From UBA2421 sp002343075 (lineage in GTDB: Bacteria > Planctomycetota > Phycisphaerae > Tepidisphaerales > Tepidisphaeraceae), in assembly GCA_937982565.1 (NCBI GenBank), contig CALJLN010000010.1, positions 178,346 to 242,345 on the forward strand: 64,000 nt of DNA, written 5' to 3'. A program made the translations under genes and the position numbers. Of the stretch, positions 28,501-36,706 are shown in pieces. A model generated the notes under the pieces. The model did not search any database, was not told where the DNA came from, and saw nothing but the letters and a program-made list of their open reading frames with translations. Position 1 is the stretch's first letter. Every line of letters begins with the position of its first letter.

Positions 28501-30121
28501 GACCCTCTCCGGGACCATCACCGGAGCGGGGCCGCTGACAATCACCTCGACGGGCATTGGCTCAGTCGACTCGCGCCGATACTCCATCCGCCTTACCGGA
28601 ACGAATTCACACACGCTCGGAACCACGCTCGCCGCCCGGACCACTGTCATTTCCGTTCCAGGCGCGCTTGGAAGTTCCGGGAGTATCAATCTCGGTAGCG
28701 GAACCGGGGACGACAACCCCGAGCTAGCCACCGACGCCCCTCTGACCTTCACGCGGCCCATCACTATTCCCACCAGCACCAACGCAGCGGCGCGGTTCGC
28801 GGTCATTGGCAACCGGGCCGCATCGGGCACCGCCACATTCTCCGGGGCAATCGCGCTGCCAGGCTCGCGCAACCGGCTAGCTCTCTACAGCAATGGCGAA
28901 CCGCTGGTGGTTTCCGGTGCCATCACAGGCGCCCCCGGTACCGCAGTGCAGGTCGGCTACGATTTCGCGGGGGTCGATCCCGCCGTGCTCAGCAATGTCA
29001 TCCTCGCGGGCCCCAACACCTTTGACGGTGGGGTGACATTTGCGCTTGGAACGCTCGGCATCGCTTCCAACGCTGTTTACTCCGGAAGCACCATTACTTC
29101 ATCGCCGCTGGGCAAGGGTGCGCTCACCATCGGATCGGCAACCCTTCTCCCTTCGCACGAACCAACGCTCATGGCGGTCGGCCAGACGCGGTTTGTTCCC
29201 AACGCTGTTGTGGCGACGCGCGACTTCGCCGTGGCAACATCGTCTCCCGCGGTGCTGTTTGTTCTTGAAAACTCGGTCGATTTGGGTGCGGGCCCGCGAC
29301 GCGCCACGATCGAGTCAGGCGCTTCGCTGTTCCTGCGCGGTCCCCTGCTCGGCGGGGCAGCTACAAGCCTTGTCAAATCGGGTGCCGGAACGCTCACGAT
29401 CGATCAGACCGGGCAGTTTGCAGGTTCCATCGTTGCCAACCAGGGCGTGACGCGCTTTAGCGGCAACTACGGCATCGCAGGTAACATGCACATAGGCCCC
29501 GGTGCCCAAGCGGTGATCGACCCGGGGCCAACCAAGGTGTTGGCTACCTCCAACCTGAGCATTGACGCTGCCAATGGCGGAGCCCTGAACGTTGAGACCA
29601 ACGGCGTTGTCGTCGATTACACAGGCGCCTCGCCACTCGCGCAGCTCACTGAGTATCTGCAATCAGGTTTTGCCGGTGGAAACTGGAACGGACCAGGCAT
29701 TCGATCCAACTCCGCTGGCGTCAACGGCGCCACTTCTGTGGGAATCATCGAGGCGTCGGATACGGGTGTGACACAGCTGCTTGGCACCAGTTTCTCCGGC
29801 AACGCAGTGTTGATGCGTTACACGCTCGCAGGCGATGCCACACTTGATGGCGCAGTTAACCTCAATGACTTCACCAGCCTCGCTGCGGGCTTCGGCCTGA
29901 GCGGAAGGTGGTTTACCGGGGATTTTGATTACAGTGGGCATGTGGATCTCGACGACTTCACCCGGCTGACGGCCAACTTCGGGCAAACGCTGCCCGCCGC
30001 CCGCGCCGCGGTGCCTGAACCTGCATCCTCTGCCACGATCGCGCTCGCCGCGGTCGGCCTGCTGCGACGACGACGTTCACAAACTTACTTTCAACATACC
30101 TCATGCGGAGCAGATCAATGA
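25559..30121 (+). CDS. Giant beta-strand-repeat surface protein with dockerin-like region and PEP-CTERM tail
   Basis: A 1520-residue exported protein. The start is fixed by GGAGG seven bases upstream. After the signal-like N-terminus (ALGL..DHAFGQTWLSNSG) come many autotransporter-associated beta-strand repeats, seen as ISGTGGLTRTGTGILTLNNS, LVKSGPGVLTISNTASNW and LVKSGAGTLTIDQTG, which build a long beta-helix. Near residue 1425 lies a dockerin-like pair (GDATLDGAVNLNDFTSLAAG and FDYSGHVDLDDFTRLTAN). The C-terminus has VPEPASS, a hydrophobic helix and LRRRR, followed by about 15 extra residues. No outer-membrane beta-barrel is visible, so it is probably sorted by exosortase rather than self-secreted. 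Its stop overlaps the next start (ATGA). Confidence 0.88.
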   Translation: MLRRRPVLLQLVTAVAGIKAFGLAPDHAFGQTWLSNSGSWSNAANWSAMPSPTDSTALLFPIVGSGTLAYTSTNDLPGAFTLNSLTLNGLPGGGSFTLGASAGGSLRFGGIAPSVVMQSSGNAMVATRIDVTAATALSLQPAFGGTVGFNQPIHSAAGLSISSTGGVVSLQAENRIRGTVSVVDAGLNLARVSALAGATLTANGASLSIGSNTFATAPNRPPFFTNAITTTGSGLFLGDRRSFTLTGPISGGGGVTVAPSSLSIGTWTLSGENTFTGPITVQQAPGSSPGIWNMLAVHSPSGIGTASAINLVGTGAAIGFGSKTPYTIARPMVLSGGGTVHVFDQGGLADVTLTQPISGTGGLTRTGTGILTLNNSNTFSGGTNFAGGYTFAQSDAALGAAGATITLSTGTLMLGTDITTLARPIALMGVEGGSLYNDQAVQFTSAISNATTTPAGFLKAGAGTLVINSQTSNVGSVNINGGTIHLAGTAGRLLATGTMAINQGAALVVDQSATTLNKISGTGSISLRGATLRVIGGPAANTAVTTTGALVLGTASNSGEGASLISLEPDPARHTLLRFGTLSRTANNGAQVVFSGPGLGSSSIASAQPGQTNVQFTTAPTLVNGILPNAIVNRGAGFELASYVAANGVVPASYTASSINTGSIATNNVQVGSDTITAAGTINAAKFTGGTVNLAAGTLTVTSGALLFTGPTTITGGSLTIGVGTNNSSQAPTANIFTHADTNIASRLFIFRNDNGIDSGLVKSGPGVLTISNTASNWSGQTRILEGTFRMGTNNIIPNESTIVLAPGATLDANGFADTWGSISDLTPIDNITGYQAGTVNLGAASITFAADGVSVTSHHNILGTGTLIKNAGGTFTAVGQQAFSGRVIIGGGTLALGTHRLTGTGFGNVASISIGNTGVSTDVALRLESGLISYDRPIVANAQPGRIATLAFADATSGTLASPISLATAEGLTIDASGGPTLSGTITGAGPLTITSTGIGSVDSRRYSIRLTGTNSHTLGTTLAARTTVISVPGALGSSGSINLGSGTGDDNPELATDAPLTFTRPITIPTSTNAAARFAVIGNRAASGTATFSGAIALPGSRNRLALYSNGEPLVVSGAITGAPGTAVQVGYDFAGVDPAVLSNVILAGPNTFDGGVTFALGTLGIASNAVYSGSTITSSPLGKGALTIGSATLLPSHEPTLMAVGQTRFVPNAVVATRDFAVATSSPAVLFVLENSVDLGAGPRRATIESGASLFLRGPLLGGAATSLVKSGAGTLTIDQTGQFAGSIVANQGVTRFSGNYGIAGNMHIGPGAQAVIDPGPTKVLATSNLSIDAANGGALNVETNGVVVDYTGASPLAQLTEYLQSGFAGGNWNGPGIRSNSAGVNGATSVGIIEASDTGVTQLLGTSFSGNAVLMRYTLAGDATLDGAVNLNDFTSLAAGFGLSGRWFTGDFDYSGHVDLDDFTRLTANFGQTLPAARAAVPEPASSATIALAAVGLLRRRRSQTYFQHTSCGADQ

Positions 30122-32991
30122 CATTACGCCGATGCTTGATTGGGCTTGCGGCCGCCGGGCTTGCGCTGTTTTCTCAAACCGCTTCCGCCGCGGAGTTGGT
30201 TTCGGTTTCGTCGCGGGTGTTACACGGTACGCAGACGTTCGATCTACCTCTATCCCCGCAGCAATCGGCCATCGAGCCGCGCGATGTGAAGCGTGGCCTG
30301 AGCCTCGTGCTCATTTTTGCCGAGCCGATCTCGAAGCGCACGACCCTGACCGTGGCCAGCGGGGCGGCGGGCATCTCAGAGGTGAACATCAGCGGCAACA
30401 CCCTCACCGCCAGGCTTGATCGACTTGTTGACGGCAAGGAAGTTGCCCTCTCGCTGTCGCAGCCGGACGCCCGCGAGCAGACACTCGCGTTTCGCACGCT
30501 GCATGGCGATGTGAATGGCGATGCGGTGGTGAACGAACTCGACACACGTTTGATTCAGGCGCAACTGGGCACCACCACCACTGCTGCAACGGCGCGCTTT
30601 GACATCGGTGTATCTGGAAAAGTGGACACGGCCGATCTGAACATCGCCAGGAAGCGCCGGGGCGAGCGATCGGAAGGCCCGCCGGTTGTGAACACCCCAC
30701 CGACCATTAGCAGCATCGCGGCACAGGAGGGGATTGCAGGGAAGGTGAACAAGGGAATCAGCTTTTATGTCAACGATCTCGAAACACCCGCCTCGGCGCT
30801 GACGGTGAGTGCAACCAGTAACAATCCCAAGGTCCTCCCGCCCGAACGCATTCACATTTCGGGCACGGGCAACGATCGCATGTTGATGGTCGAACCGCCC
30901 GCGGGCCGGCCAGCCCGGCTGGTGATTACGGTGCGCGTCAGTGATGGGTTGCTCTCGTCCAGTGAAGATTTTGTGTATGAACTGGAAGGCAGTGCACAGC
31001 TCTATGTGGCTCGAATGACACCTCAAGGTGGTGCGGCGTCGCCGGGGTCTGGCGCCGCCACGCTGGTGCTGGCGGCCGATGAAGCGAGCGCGCTTCTAAA
31101 GTTCAGTTACTCAAATCTGACCGGCCCGGAAACTGCAGCCCACATTCACGGCCCGGCCGATCCGGGCCAGGCGGCGGGCATATTGTTCGACATCGACACC
31201 GCGACCCCGAACGCCGACGGTTCCTACACATGGGTTTTCGAGCCCACAGGCGGTTTTTCGATCATTGACCAGGTCAATTTCATTCGGCAGGGTAAGACGT
31301 ACATCAACATCCACACCGCCGCCTATCCGGACGGCGAGATTCGCGGTCAGTTTAATGTCGTCGTCGGAAGCCAGGTCTTCTCACCCCCCGCCCCGCCGCC
31401 GGCCCTGCCGGACACACCGCCCACCCCGGCCGAGGCAGCGCGATTTCTGACCCAGGCGACATTTGGCCCCACCGAAGCCGAAATCAACCGTGTTGCCGCG
31501 ATGGGGTATGAGGCGTGGATTGAAGAGCAGTTTCAAAAGCCGCAGTCGAAACTGCTCGACCATGTTCTGATGCGCGTCGCCGCCGGCGAAGACCCGCAAA
31601 GTGAGAACCTCGCCGTCGAAGCCTGGTGGAACGCTGCTCTCCGCGGCGATGATCAACTCCGGCTGCGCGTTGCATTTGCCCTGAGCCAGATCTTCGTTGT
31701 CAGCATGGAAGACGGCGACCTCAACCAGAGGCCGCGCGAGGTCTCGTACTACTACGACATGCTCAGCCGCAACGCCTTCGGAAATTTCCGAACACTGCTG
31801 GAAGATGTCACGCTCAATCCGCAGATGGGCCAGTACCTCGACATGCGCAACAATCGCAAGGCCAGCGGTGCGCAGATTCCCAATGAAAACTACGCTCGCG
31901 AGATTCTCCAGTTGTTCACTATCGGCCTTTATCAGCTTCACCCTGATGGCACACTTAGACTCAGCGAAACAGGCGCGCCGATCGATACATACGGTCAGGC
32001 CGAGGTGAGCGGGTTCTCACAGGTGTTTACGGGCTGGAACTGGCATCAGGCACTGACGACGCCAAGCAACACGCAAAGCCCGGGCACCAATCACTTTGGG
32101 CCGATGACTCTGGTAATTCAGTCAGGCGTCCCCCGCTATCACGAGTTTGCCGCCAAGCAGATTCTCGATGGCGTGATCATCCCCGCGCGCACGCCGAGCA
32201 TCGCCAACGCGATGCAGAACCTGGCCGACGCCCACAACCAACTGTTTAATCACAACAACACCGCGCCGTTTATCTGCAAGCAGCTCATACAGCGGCTTGT
32301 CACGAGCAACCCGAGCCCGGGGTATGTCTACCGGGTGTCACAGGTCTTCGCCGACAACGGCCAAGGCATCCGCGGTGATTTGAAAGCGGTGGTGAAGGCG
32401 ATCCTGCTCGACTATGAAGCGCGCGCACCCTACGACCTGGCGGCCAACCCCAACACCATAAGTCCAGTCTACACACAAGGTTACGGAAAGCTGCGCGAGC
32501 CTGTTTTGCGTCTCTCGGCGATGGTGCGGGCGTTCCGGCCATCATCGGCGACCGGGCTTTATCGCATCCCTTCCACTGATACCGCGCTCCTGCAGTCGGC
32601 GCTGCGGTCGCCAACTGTTTTTAACTTCTTCGAGCCGGGATACGCACACCCGGGCGACCTAGCGAGCGGGGGGTTGGTCTCGCCGGAGTTTCAGATTCTG
32701 AACGAGATTACGATTGTCAGCGCTGCCAACTTGCTGGAAGGCGCAACGCGCAACCCGGTGACAGGCAACGACATAAGGCTCGATTTCAGCGTCGAGCAGG
32801 CATTGGCCGGAAACGCCAGCGCGCTGGTCGACAGGCTCAACCTGCTGCTGATGTATGGTCAGATGTCGTCGGAGATGCGCACGCGAGTGATTAATCACGT
32901 GAATTCGCTGTCGGCAGGCAACCCGCTCGAACGGGTGCGGGCAGCGGTGCACCTGATAGTGGCCAGTTCTGAGTTTAACGCCCAGCGGTAG
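30118..32991 (+). CDS. DUF1800 protein with dockerin-like and CHRD domains
   Basis: A 957-residue protein starting MTLRRCLIGLAAAGLALFSQ (signal peptide). I use the ATG that overlaps the previous TGA; GCGGAG lies upstream. Around residues 125-180 is a dockerin-like pair (GDVNGDAVVNELDTRLIQA and FDIGVSGKVDTADLN). Around 295-430 is a CHRD domain (AHIHGPADPGQAAGILFDI, INIHTAAYPDGEIRGQ). From about 440 the DUF1800 domain runs to the end (EAARFLTQATFGPTEAEI, SEFNAQR). DUF1800 proteins nearly always pair with a DUF1501 protein, and the next gene is one. Function of the pair is unknown; both are exported. Confidence 0.9.
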   Translation: MTLRRCLIGLAAAGLALFSQTASAAELVSVSSRVLHGTQTFDLPLSPQQSAIEPRDVKRGLSLVLIFAEPISKRTTLTVASGAAGISEVNISGNTLTARLDRLVDGKEVALSLSQPDAREQTLAFRTLHGDVNGDAVVNELDTRLIQAQLGTTTTAATARFDIGVSGKVDTADLNIARKRRGERSEGPPVVNTPPTISSIAAQEGIAGKVNKGISFYVNDLETPASALTVSATSNNPKVLPPERIHISGTGNDRMLMVEPPAGRPARLVITVRVSDGLLSSSEDFVYELEGSAQLYVARMTPQGGAASPGSGAATLVLAADEASALLKFSYSNLTGPETAAHIHGPADPGQAAGILFDIDTATPNADGSYTWVFEPTGGFSIIDQVNFIRQGKTYINIHTAAYPDGEIRGQFNVVVGSQVFSPPAPPPALPDTPPTPAEAARFLTQATFGPTEAEINRVAAMGYEAWIEEQFQKPQSKLLDHVLMRVAAGEDPQSENLAVEAWWNAALRGDDQLRLRVAFALSQIFVVSMEDGDLNQRPREVSYYYDMLSRNAFGNFRTLLEDVTLNPQMGQYLDMRNNRKASGAQIPNENYAREILQLFTIGLYQLHPDGTLRLSETGAPIDTYGQAEVSGFSQVFTGWNWHQALTTPSNTQSPGTNHFGPMTLVIQSGVPRYHEFAAKQILDGVIIPARTPSIANAMQNLADAHNQLFNHNNTAPFICKQLIQRLVTSNPSPGYVYRVSQVFADNGQGIRGDLKAVVKAILLDYEARAPYDLAANPNTISPVYTQGYGKLREPVLRLSAMVRAFRPSSATGLYRIPSTDTALLQSALRSPTVFNFFEPGYAHPGDLASGGLVSPEFQILNEITIVSAANLLEGATRNPVTGNDIRLDFSVEQALAGNASALVDRLNLLLMYGQMSSEMRTRVINHVNSLSAGNPLERVRAAVHLIVASSEFNAQR

Positions 32992-33027
32992 ATTTTATTG
33001 AACGAAAGCCGTTTACCGGAGACGACC

Positions 33028-34548
33028 ATGTCCCGCAGAAACAAAATCAGAGAAGAACAGACCCGCAGAGACTTCCTGCGCGCAGGATGTGCCGCTTTGA
33101 CCACCGCTTCGATGGTCAGCACGGTCTGGGACTTGCGGATGATCAACGCCGCCCTCGCCACAGCACCGAATCGGTCTTTCTCCGACTATCGCGCGTTGGT
33201 TTGCGTCTTCCTCTATGGTGGAAACGACGCAGCTAACACCATTATCCCGACATCGGCCGCAGACTACGCAAAATATGCCACTGCGCGCGGAACGATCGCC
33301 ATCCCCAACTACAATCCCGCTGATCCCAACAATCCCGGCAACGTGATTCCTATTACTGTTGCGAATTCTGATGGACGGACCTGGGGCTTGCACCCAAGTT
33401 GCCCCGGTTTGCAGGGGTTATTTAACTCCGGCAAGCTCGCGGTGCTCACCAATGTCGGCCCCTTGGTTTGGCCGATTGCGAATGTGGCGGCATACCAGGC
33501 TTCCCCGTCGATTCGCCCCCCGCAGTTGTTTAGCCACAACGATCAGCAGGTGGAGTGGATGACCAGCATCCCCGACCAGCCCGCCAAGACAGGCTGGGGC
33601 GGGCGCTGCGCCGACATGCTGATGTCGGCCGCCTACGGCACCAATCCGGGCACCACAGTGAGCATGAATCTCACCGTTGGCGGGACCAATACGTTTGAGG
33701 TCGGCAATTCTGTCAATGCGTACAGCGTGAACAGCAATGGCACGGTTACCTCGTTTGCCACGGGCAACGGAAGCAACGACCTTAACAACCCAAACTCGCG
33801 CATCAGCGTCATGCGGCAACTGTTCATCGATGGGGAAAGTCACCCCAACCTCTTCAACCGTGAGTTTGCGCGCCTGGGCAAGCGCAGCCAGGACGCTGCG
33901 GCCATTGTCGGGGGTGTATTCAATAACACACTGAACCCCCCGCTGGCGACTAACTTCACCCCCACTGCCGGCGTTAACACCAGTCTGGCCAATCAGTTGC
34001 GCACCATCGCGCGCATGATCAAGGCGCACAACAATGGTGGCTGGGGCACCACCGGCACCCCTGCGCAGCCGGTTTCGTATCAGCGGCAGATCTTTTTCGC
34101 GAGCGTCGGGGGGTATGACACGCATGGCGATCAACTGGCGGCCCACCAGGGGCTGCTTGCCTCGCTCAGCCAAGGCATCGCCGCGTTTAACGCAGCCATG
34201 ATCGAACTGGGCCTGGAAGACAAGGTGACCCTCTTCACTGCCAGCGATTTTGGCCGCACCTTTGCATTTAATGGCACAGGCACCGACCACGCCTGGGGTA
34301 GCCACGCGCTGATTATGGGCGGGGCTGTCGATGGGGGGAAGTTTTACGGAACAATGCCCGATCTCGCCCTCGGCAACACTGCTGTCGACGTCGGCCAGGG
34401 TCGATGGATACCCACCACCAGCGTCGATCAATACTCCGCAACCCTCGCCAAGTGGTTCGGCGGATTCACCGATCTTGAGATAGAGACGATCTTTCCCAAC
34501 ATCAGCCGATTCTCTCCGAGATATCTCGACTTTATGCTTAATGCCTGA
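33028..34548 (+). CDS. DUF1501 Tat-exported protein
   Basis: A 506-residue protein, ATG of MSRRNKIREEQ, supported by GGAG upstream. It opens with a twin-arginine signal (TRRDFLRAGCAALTTASM), so it is exported folded, possibly with a cofactor. The DUF1501 pattern follows: VCVFLYGGNDAANTIIP, GLHPSCPGLQGLF, SVGGYDTHGDQ and TASDFGRTFAFNGTGTDHAW, resembling sulfatase/alkaline-phosphatase-like metal sites with several Asp/His residues. It starts 36 bases after the DUF1800 gene and completes the pair. Confidence 0.92.
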   Translation: MSRRNKIREEQTRRDFLRAGCAALTTASMVSTVWDLRMINAALATAPNRSFSDYRALVCVFLYGGNDAANTIIPTSAADYAKYATARGTIAIPNYNPADPNNPGNVIPITVANSDGRTWGLHPSCPGLQGLFNSGKLAVLTNVGPLVWPIANVAAYQASPSIRPPQLFSHNDQQVEWMTSIPDQPAKTGWGGRCADMLMSAAYGTNPGTTVSMNLTVGGTNTFEVGNSVNAYSVNSNGTVTSFATGNGSNDLNNPNSRISVMRQLFIDGESHPNLFNREFARLGKRSQDAAAIVGGVFNNTLNPPLATNFTPTAGVNTSLANQLRTIARMIKAHNNGGWGTTGTPAQPVSYQRQIFFASVGGYDTHGDQLAAHQGLLASLSQGIAAFNAAMIELGLEDKVTLFTASDFGRTFAFNGTGTDHAWGSHALIMGGAVDGGKFYGTMPDLALGNTAVDVGQGRWIPTTSVDQYSATLAKWFGGFTDLEIETIFPNISRFSPRYLDFMLNA

Positions 34549-34588
34549 TCGCCCCCACCCGCTTAGTGCGCCCGCGGAGTGGTCAAGA

Positions 34589-34613
34589 CTCGCTTTTGCA
34601 CGCAAAAAACGAG
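34589..34613. other. Imperfect hairpin between DUF1501 and lysC
   Basis: CTCG-C-TTTTGC pairs with GCAAAA-AA-CGAG around a 2-base loop. It has no T tract on the plus strand, so it is only a weak terminator candidate for the DUF1800-DUF1501 unit. Confidence 0.3.
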
Positions 34614-34694
34614 GCCCGACGGTTGTGTTGAACGACTTGCGGCACCCCACTATCATTCCCGCCTCATTAGGCAGGAAAGGGTCGTTGTCAGCTG

Positions 34695-35936
34695 ATGGGA
34701 TTGATCGTTCAGAAATTCGGAGGTTCGAGCGTTGCCGACGCCGAGCGAATACACCGGGCCGCCGCCCGCGCCATGGCGGCTCGAAACTCGGGCCATGAGG
34801 TCGTCGTGGTCGTCAGTGCCATGGGCGAGACGACCGATGACCTGATCCAGCTTGCCAAAGACGTCTGCGAATACGGCCAGTGCAAGATTCCCCCCCCAAA
34901 ACGGGAAATGGATCAACTGCTCGCCACCGGCGAGCAAGTGACCATTGCACTGATTGCCATGGCCATTCACGCGCAGGGAAACGAGGCGATCAGCTTCACC
35001 GGCGGGCAGATTGGTCTGGTTACCGACTATGCATTCTCGAAAGCGCGCATTCAGTCAATCAATAAGCAGCGTATTTTTGACCAGCTCAAGGCCGGAAAGA
35101 TCGTGATCGTTGCAGGATTTCAGGGAGTCACCCCGGAAGGCGACTTCACCACCCTCGGCCGTGGGGGGAGCAATGCCACGCTGGTCGCACTGGGGGCCGT
35201 ATTGGGTGCCGAAGTTTGCGAGAACTACACCGATGTAGACGGCATCTTCACCGCTGACCCGCGAATCGTGAAGAAAGCCCGCAAGATCGACCGAATTAGC
35301 TATGACGAGATGCTCGAACTTTCAGGGCTGGGAGCGTCGGTCTTACAGACCCGTGCTGTTGAGTTCGCAAAGAAGTATAATGTGAAGCTCCACGTCCGAA
35401 ACAGCCAGAACGATAGACCGGGCACGTGGATCGAGGCGGAGACCAGGAACATGGAACACATCGTAGTATCCGGCGCGGCGCTGAAAAAAGATCTCGTCGC
35501 GGTCACCATCAAAGAAGTGCCCGACAAGCCCGGCGTGGCTGCCCGGATCTTCTCGGAAATCGCCACGCACAATATTGTCGTTGACGACATCATCCAGACT
35601 GTAAACGATAACGGCACCGCGTTTATCAGCTTTACCGTCGAACACGGCGACGTCACCGACATCCGTCCCGTTGTCGACAAACTCATCAGCGACCTCGGCG
35701 GCAAGACCCAGGCGATCTACCGCGACGACCTGTGCAAAGTGAGTGTCGTCGGCGTGGGCATGCGATCGCACACCGGCGTGGCCAAGCGTATGTTCGAGGC
35801 GCTGGCTGACAGCTCAATCAATATCGAGAACATCACCACGAGCGAGATCAAGATCAGTTGCATCATCAAGAAGGAAGATGGGCATCGCGCGCTGCAACTG
35901 GTTCACGATGCGTTCGAGCTTGAGAAGGCACGGTAG
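34695..35936 (+). CDS. lysC: Aspartate kinase
   Basis: A 413-residue aspartokinase. The catalytic signature VQKFGGSSVADAERI opens the chain; FTTLGRGGSNATLVALG and ENYTDVDGIFTADPR follow. From about residue 265 are two ACT domains (TIKEVPDKPGVAARIFSEI and VSVVGVGMRSHTGVAKRMF), which bind Lys and/or Thr for feedback control. It makes 4-phospho-L-aspartate, the first step to lysine, threonine and methionine. The length fits the monofunctional bacterial enzyme. No other gene of the pathway is adjacent. Confidence 0.96.
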   Translation: MGLIVQKFGGSSVADAERIHRAAARAMAARNSGHEVVVVVSAMGETTDDLIQLAKDVCEYGQCKIPPPKREMDQLLATGEQVTIALIAMAIHAQGNEAISFTGGQIGLVTDYAFSKARIQSINKQRIFDQLKAGKIVIVAGFQGVTPEGDFTTLGRGGSNATLVALGAVLGAEVCENYTDVDGIFTADPRIVKKARKIDRISYDEMLELSGLGASVLQTRAVEFAKKYNVKLHVRNSQNDRPGTWIEAETRNMEHIVVSGAALKKDLVAVTIKEVPDKPGVAARIFSEIATHNIVVDDIIQTVNDNGTAFISFTVEHGDVTDIRPVVDKLISDLGGKTQAIYRDDLCKVSVVGVGMRSHTGVAKRMFEALADSSINIENITTSEIKISCIIKKEDGHRALQLVHDAFELEKAR

Positions 35937-36547
35937 TGTCCCCCGCCCCAGCCGGCACCGGGAAGCGCGACGCCGAGTGGGTGGCTCGGCGGCTGATTCA
36001 GCACAGAGTACGTCGCAAAATCTTCATATCCCTGGTCGGGATACTGGCAGTGGCCATGATTGGGGGGTGGTTGCTGGTTGAGACCCAGTTGGGCGACCGG
36101 GCGTTCGACGGGAAGCGGTACACTGTCGCCGAGGTGATTGACGGCGGCACGTTTGTCATCGCCGATCGGGCTGCGACGCGAGTTTCAATGCTCGGTGTCG
36201 ACGCACCAGCGTGGCCCGACGCCCATTACTCCAAAGAAGCGGCGGCCTATCTTACCGAGCGGCTCAGGGGCGAGGTGGTGTTGCTGAAGCTCGACGGAAC
36301 TCAAACCCGTAACGTCGATGGCCGCCTGCTTGCTTACGTCTACCTCGGCGATACGGATTTGATCAACGCCGACATCATCCGCGACGGCAGGGCATTTTCC
36401 GACCGGCGGAACTGGCATACGTTTCGCCAGCAGTTTGACCAGATCGAAAACGAAGCTCGGGCAAAGGCTCGCGGAATGTGGGATGAGATGACCGACGCTG
36501 CGCAACCCGCCTGGCGAATCGAGTGGCTGCGCAGCCGGGGGAAATGA
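35936..36547 (+). CDS. Membrane-anchored thermonuclease-like (SNase) protein
   Basis: A 203-residue protein starting with GTG, overlapping the lysC stop by one base. An N-terminal membrane segment (IFISLVGILAVAMIGGWLLV, about residues 29-48) follows a basic stretch, so the nuclease faces the periplasm or stays anchored. The SNase domain keeps the key residues: Asp and Arg in VIDGGTF and TRVSMLGVDAP, Glu in YSKEAAAYL, Arg in VDGRLLAYVYLGD. These match Asp21, Arg35, Glu43 and Arg87 of the staphylococcal enzyme, so activity is plausible. Biological role is unknown. Confidence 0.85.
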   Translation: MSPAPAGTGKRDAEWVARRLIQHRVRRKIFISLVGILAVAMIGGWLLVETQLGDRAFDGKRYTVAEVIDGGTFVIADRAATRVSMLGVDAPAWPDAHYSKEAAAYLTERLRGEVVLLKLDGTQTRNVDGRLLAYVYLGDTDLINADIIRDGRAFSDRRNWHTFRQQFDQIENEARAKARGMWDEMTDAAQPAWRIEWLRSRGK

Positions 36548-36638
36548 GGGGTATTTTTCGGGTTGATAAAGATTCTGCCCCGTTCGATGGAGTTTCACGA
36601 AGGTGCAGTCCCCTCCGGCGTACCTTTGGAAACGAAAG

Positions 36639-36671
36639 CTCGGAATGACAGCTTTAACTTGTCATTCCGAG
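36639..36671. repeat. Hairpin element, GGAATGACA type
   Basis: A perfect 12-bp stem CTCGGAATGACA / TGTCATTCCGAG with a 9-base loop, followed by TAAATCTCGC. 'TGTCATTCCGAG..AATCTCG' is a familiar intergenic motif in many environmental genomes. It lies between the convergent nuclease and recombinase genes and may serve as a bidirectional transcript end. Confidence 0.6.
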
Positions 36672-36706
36672 TAAATCTCGCTGGCAGATGACCCGCACCG
36701 CTTCGA

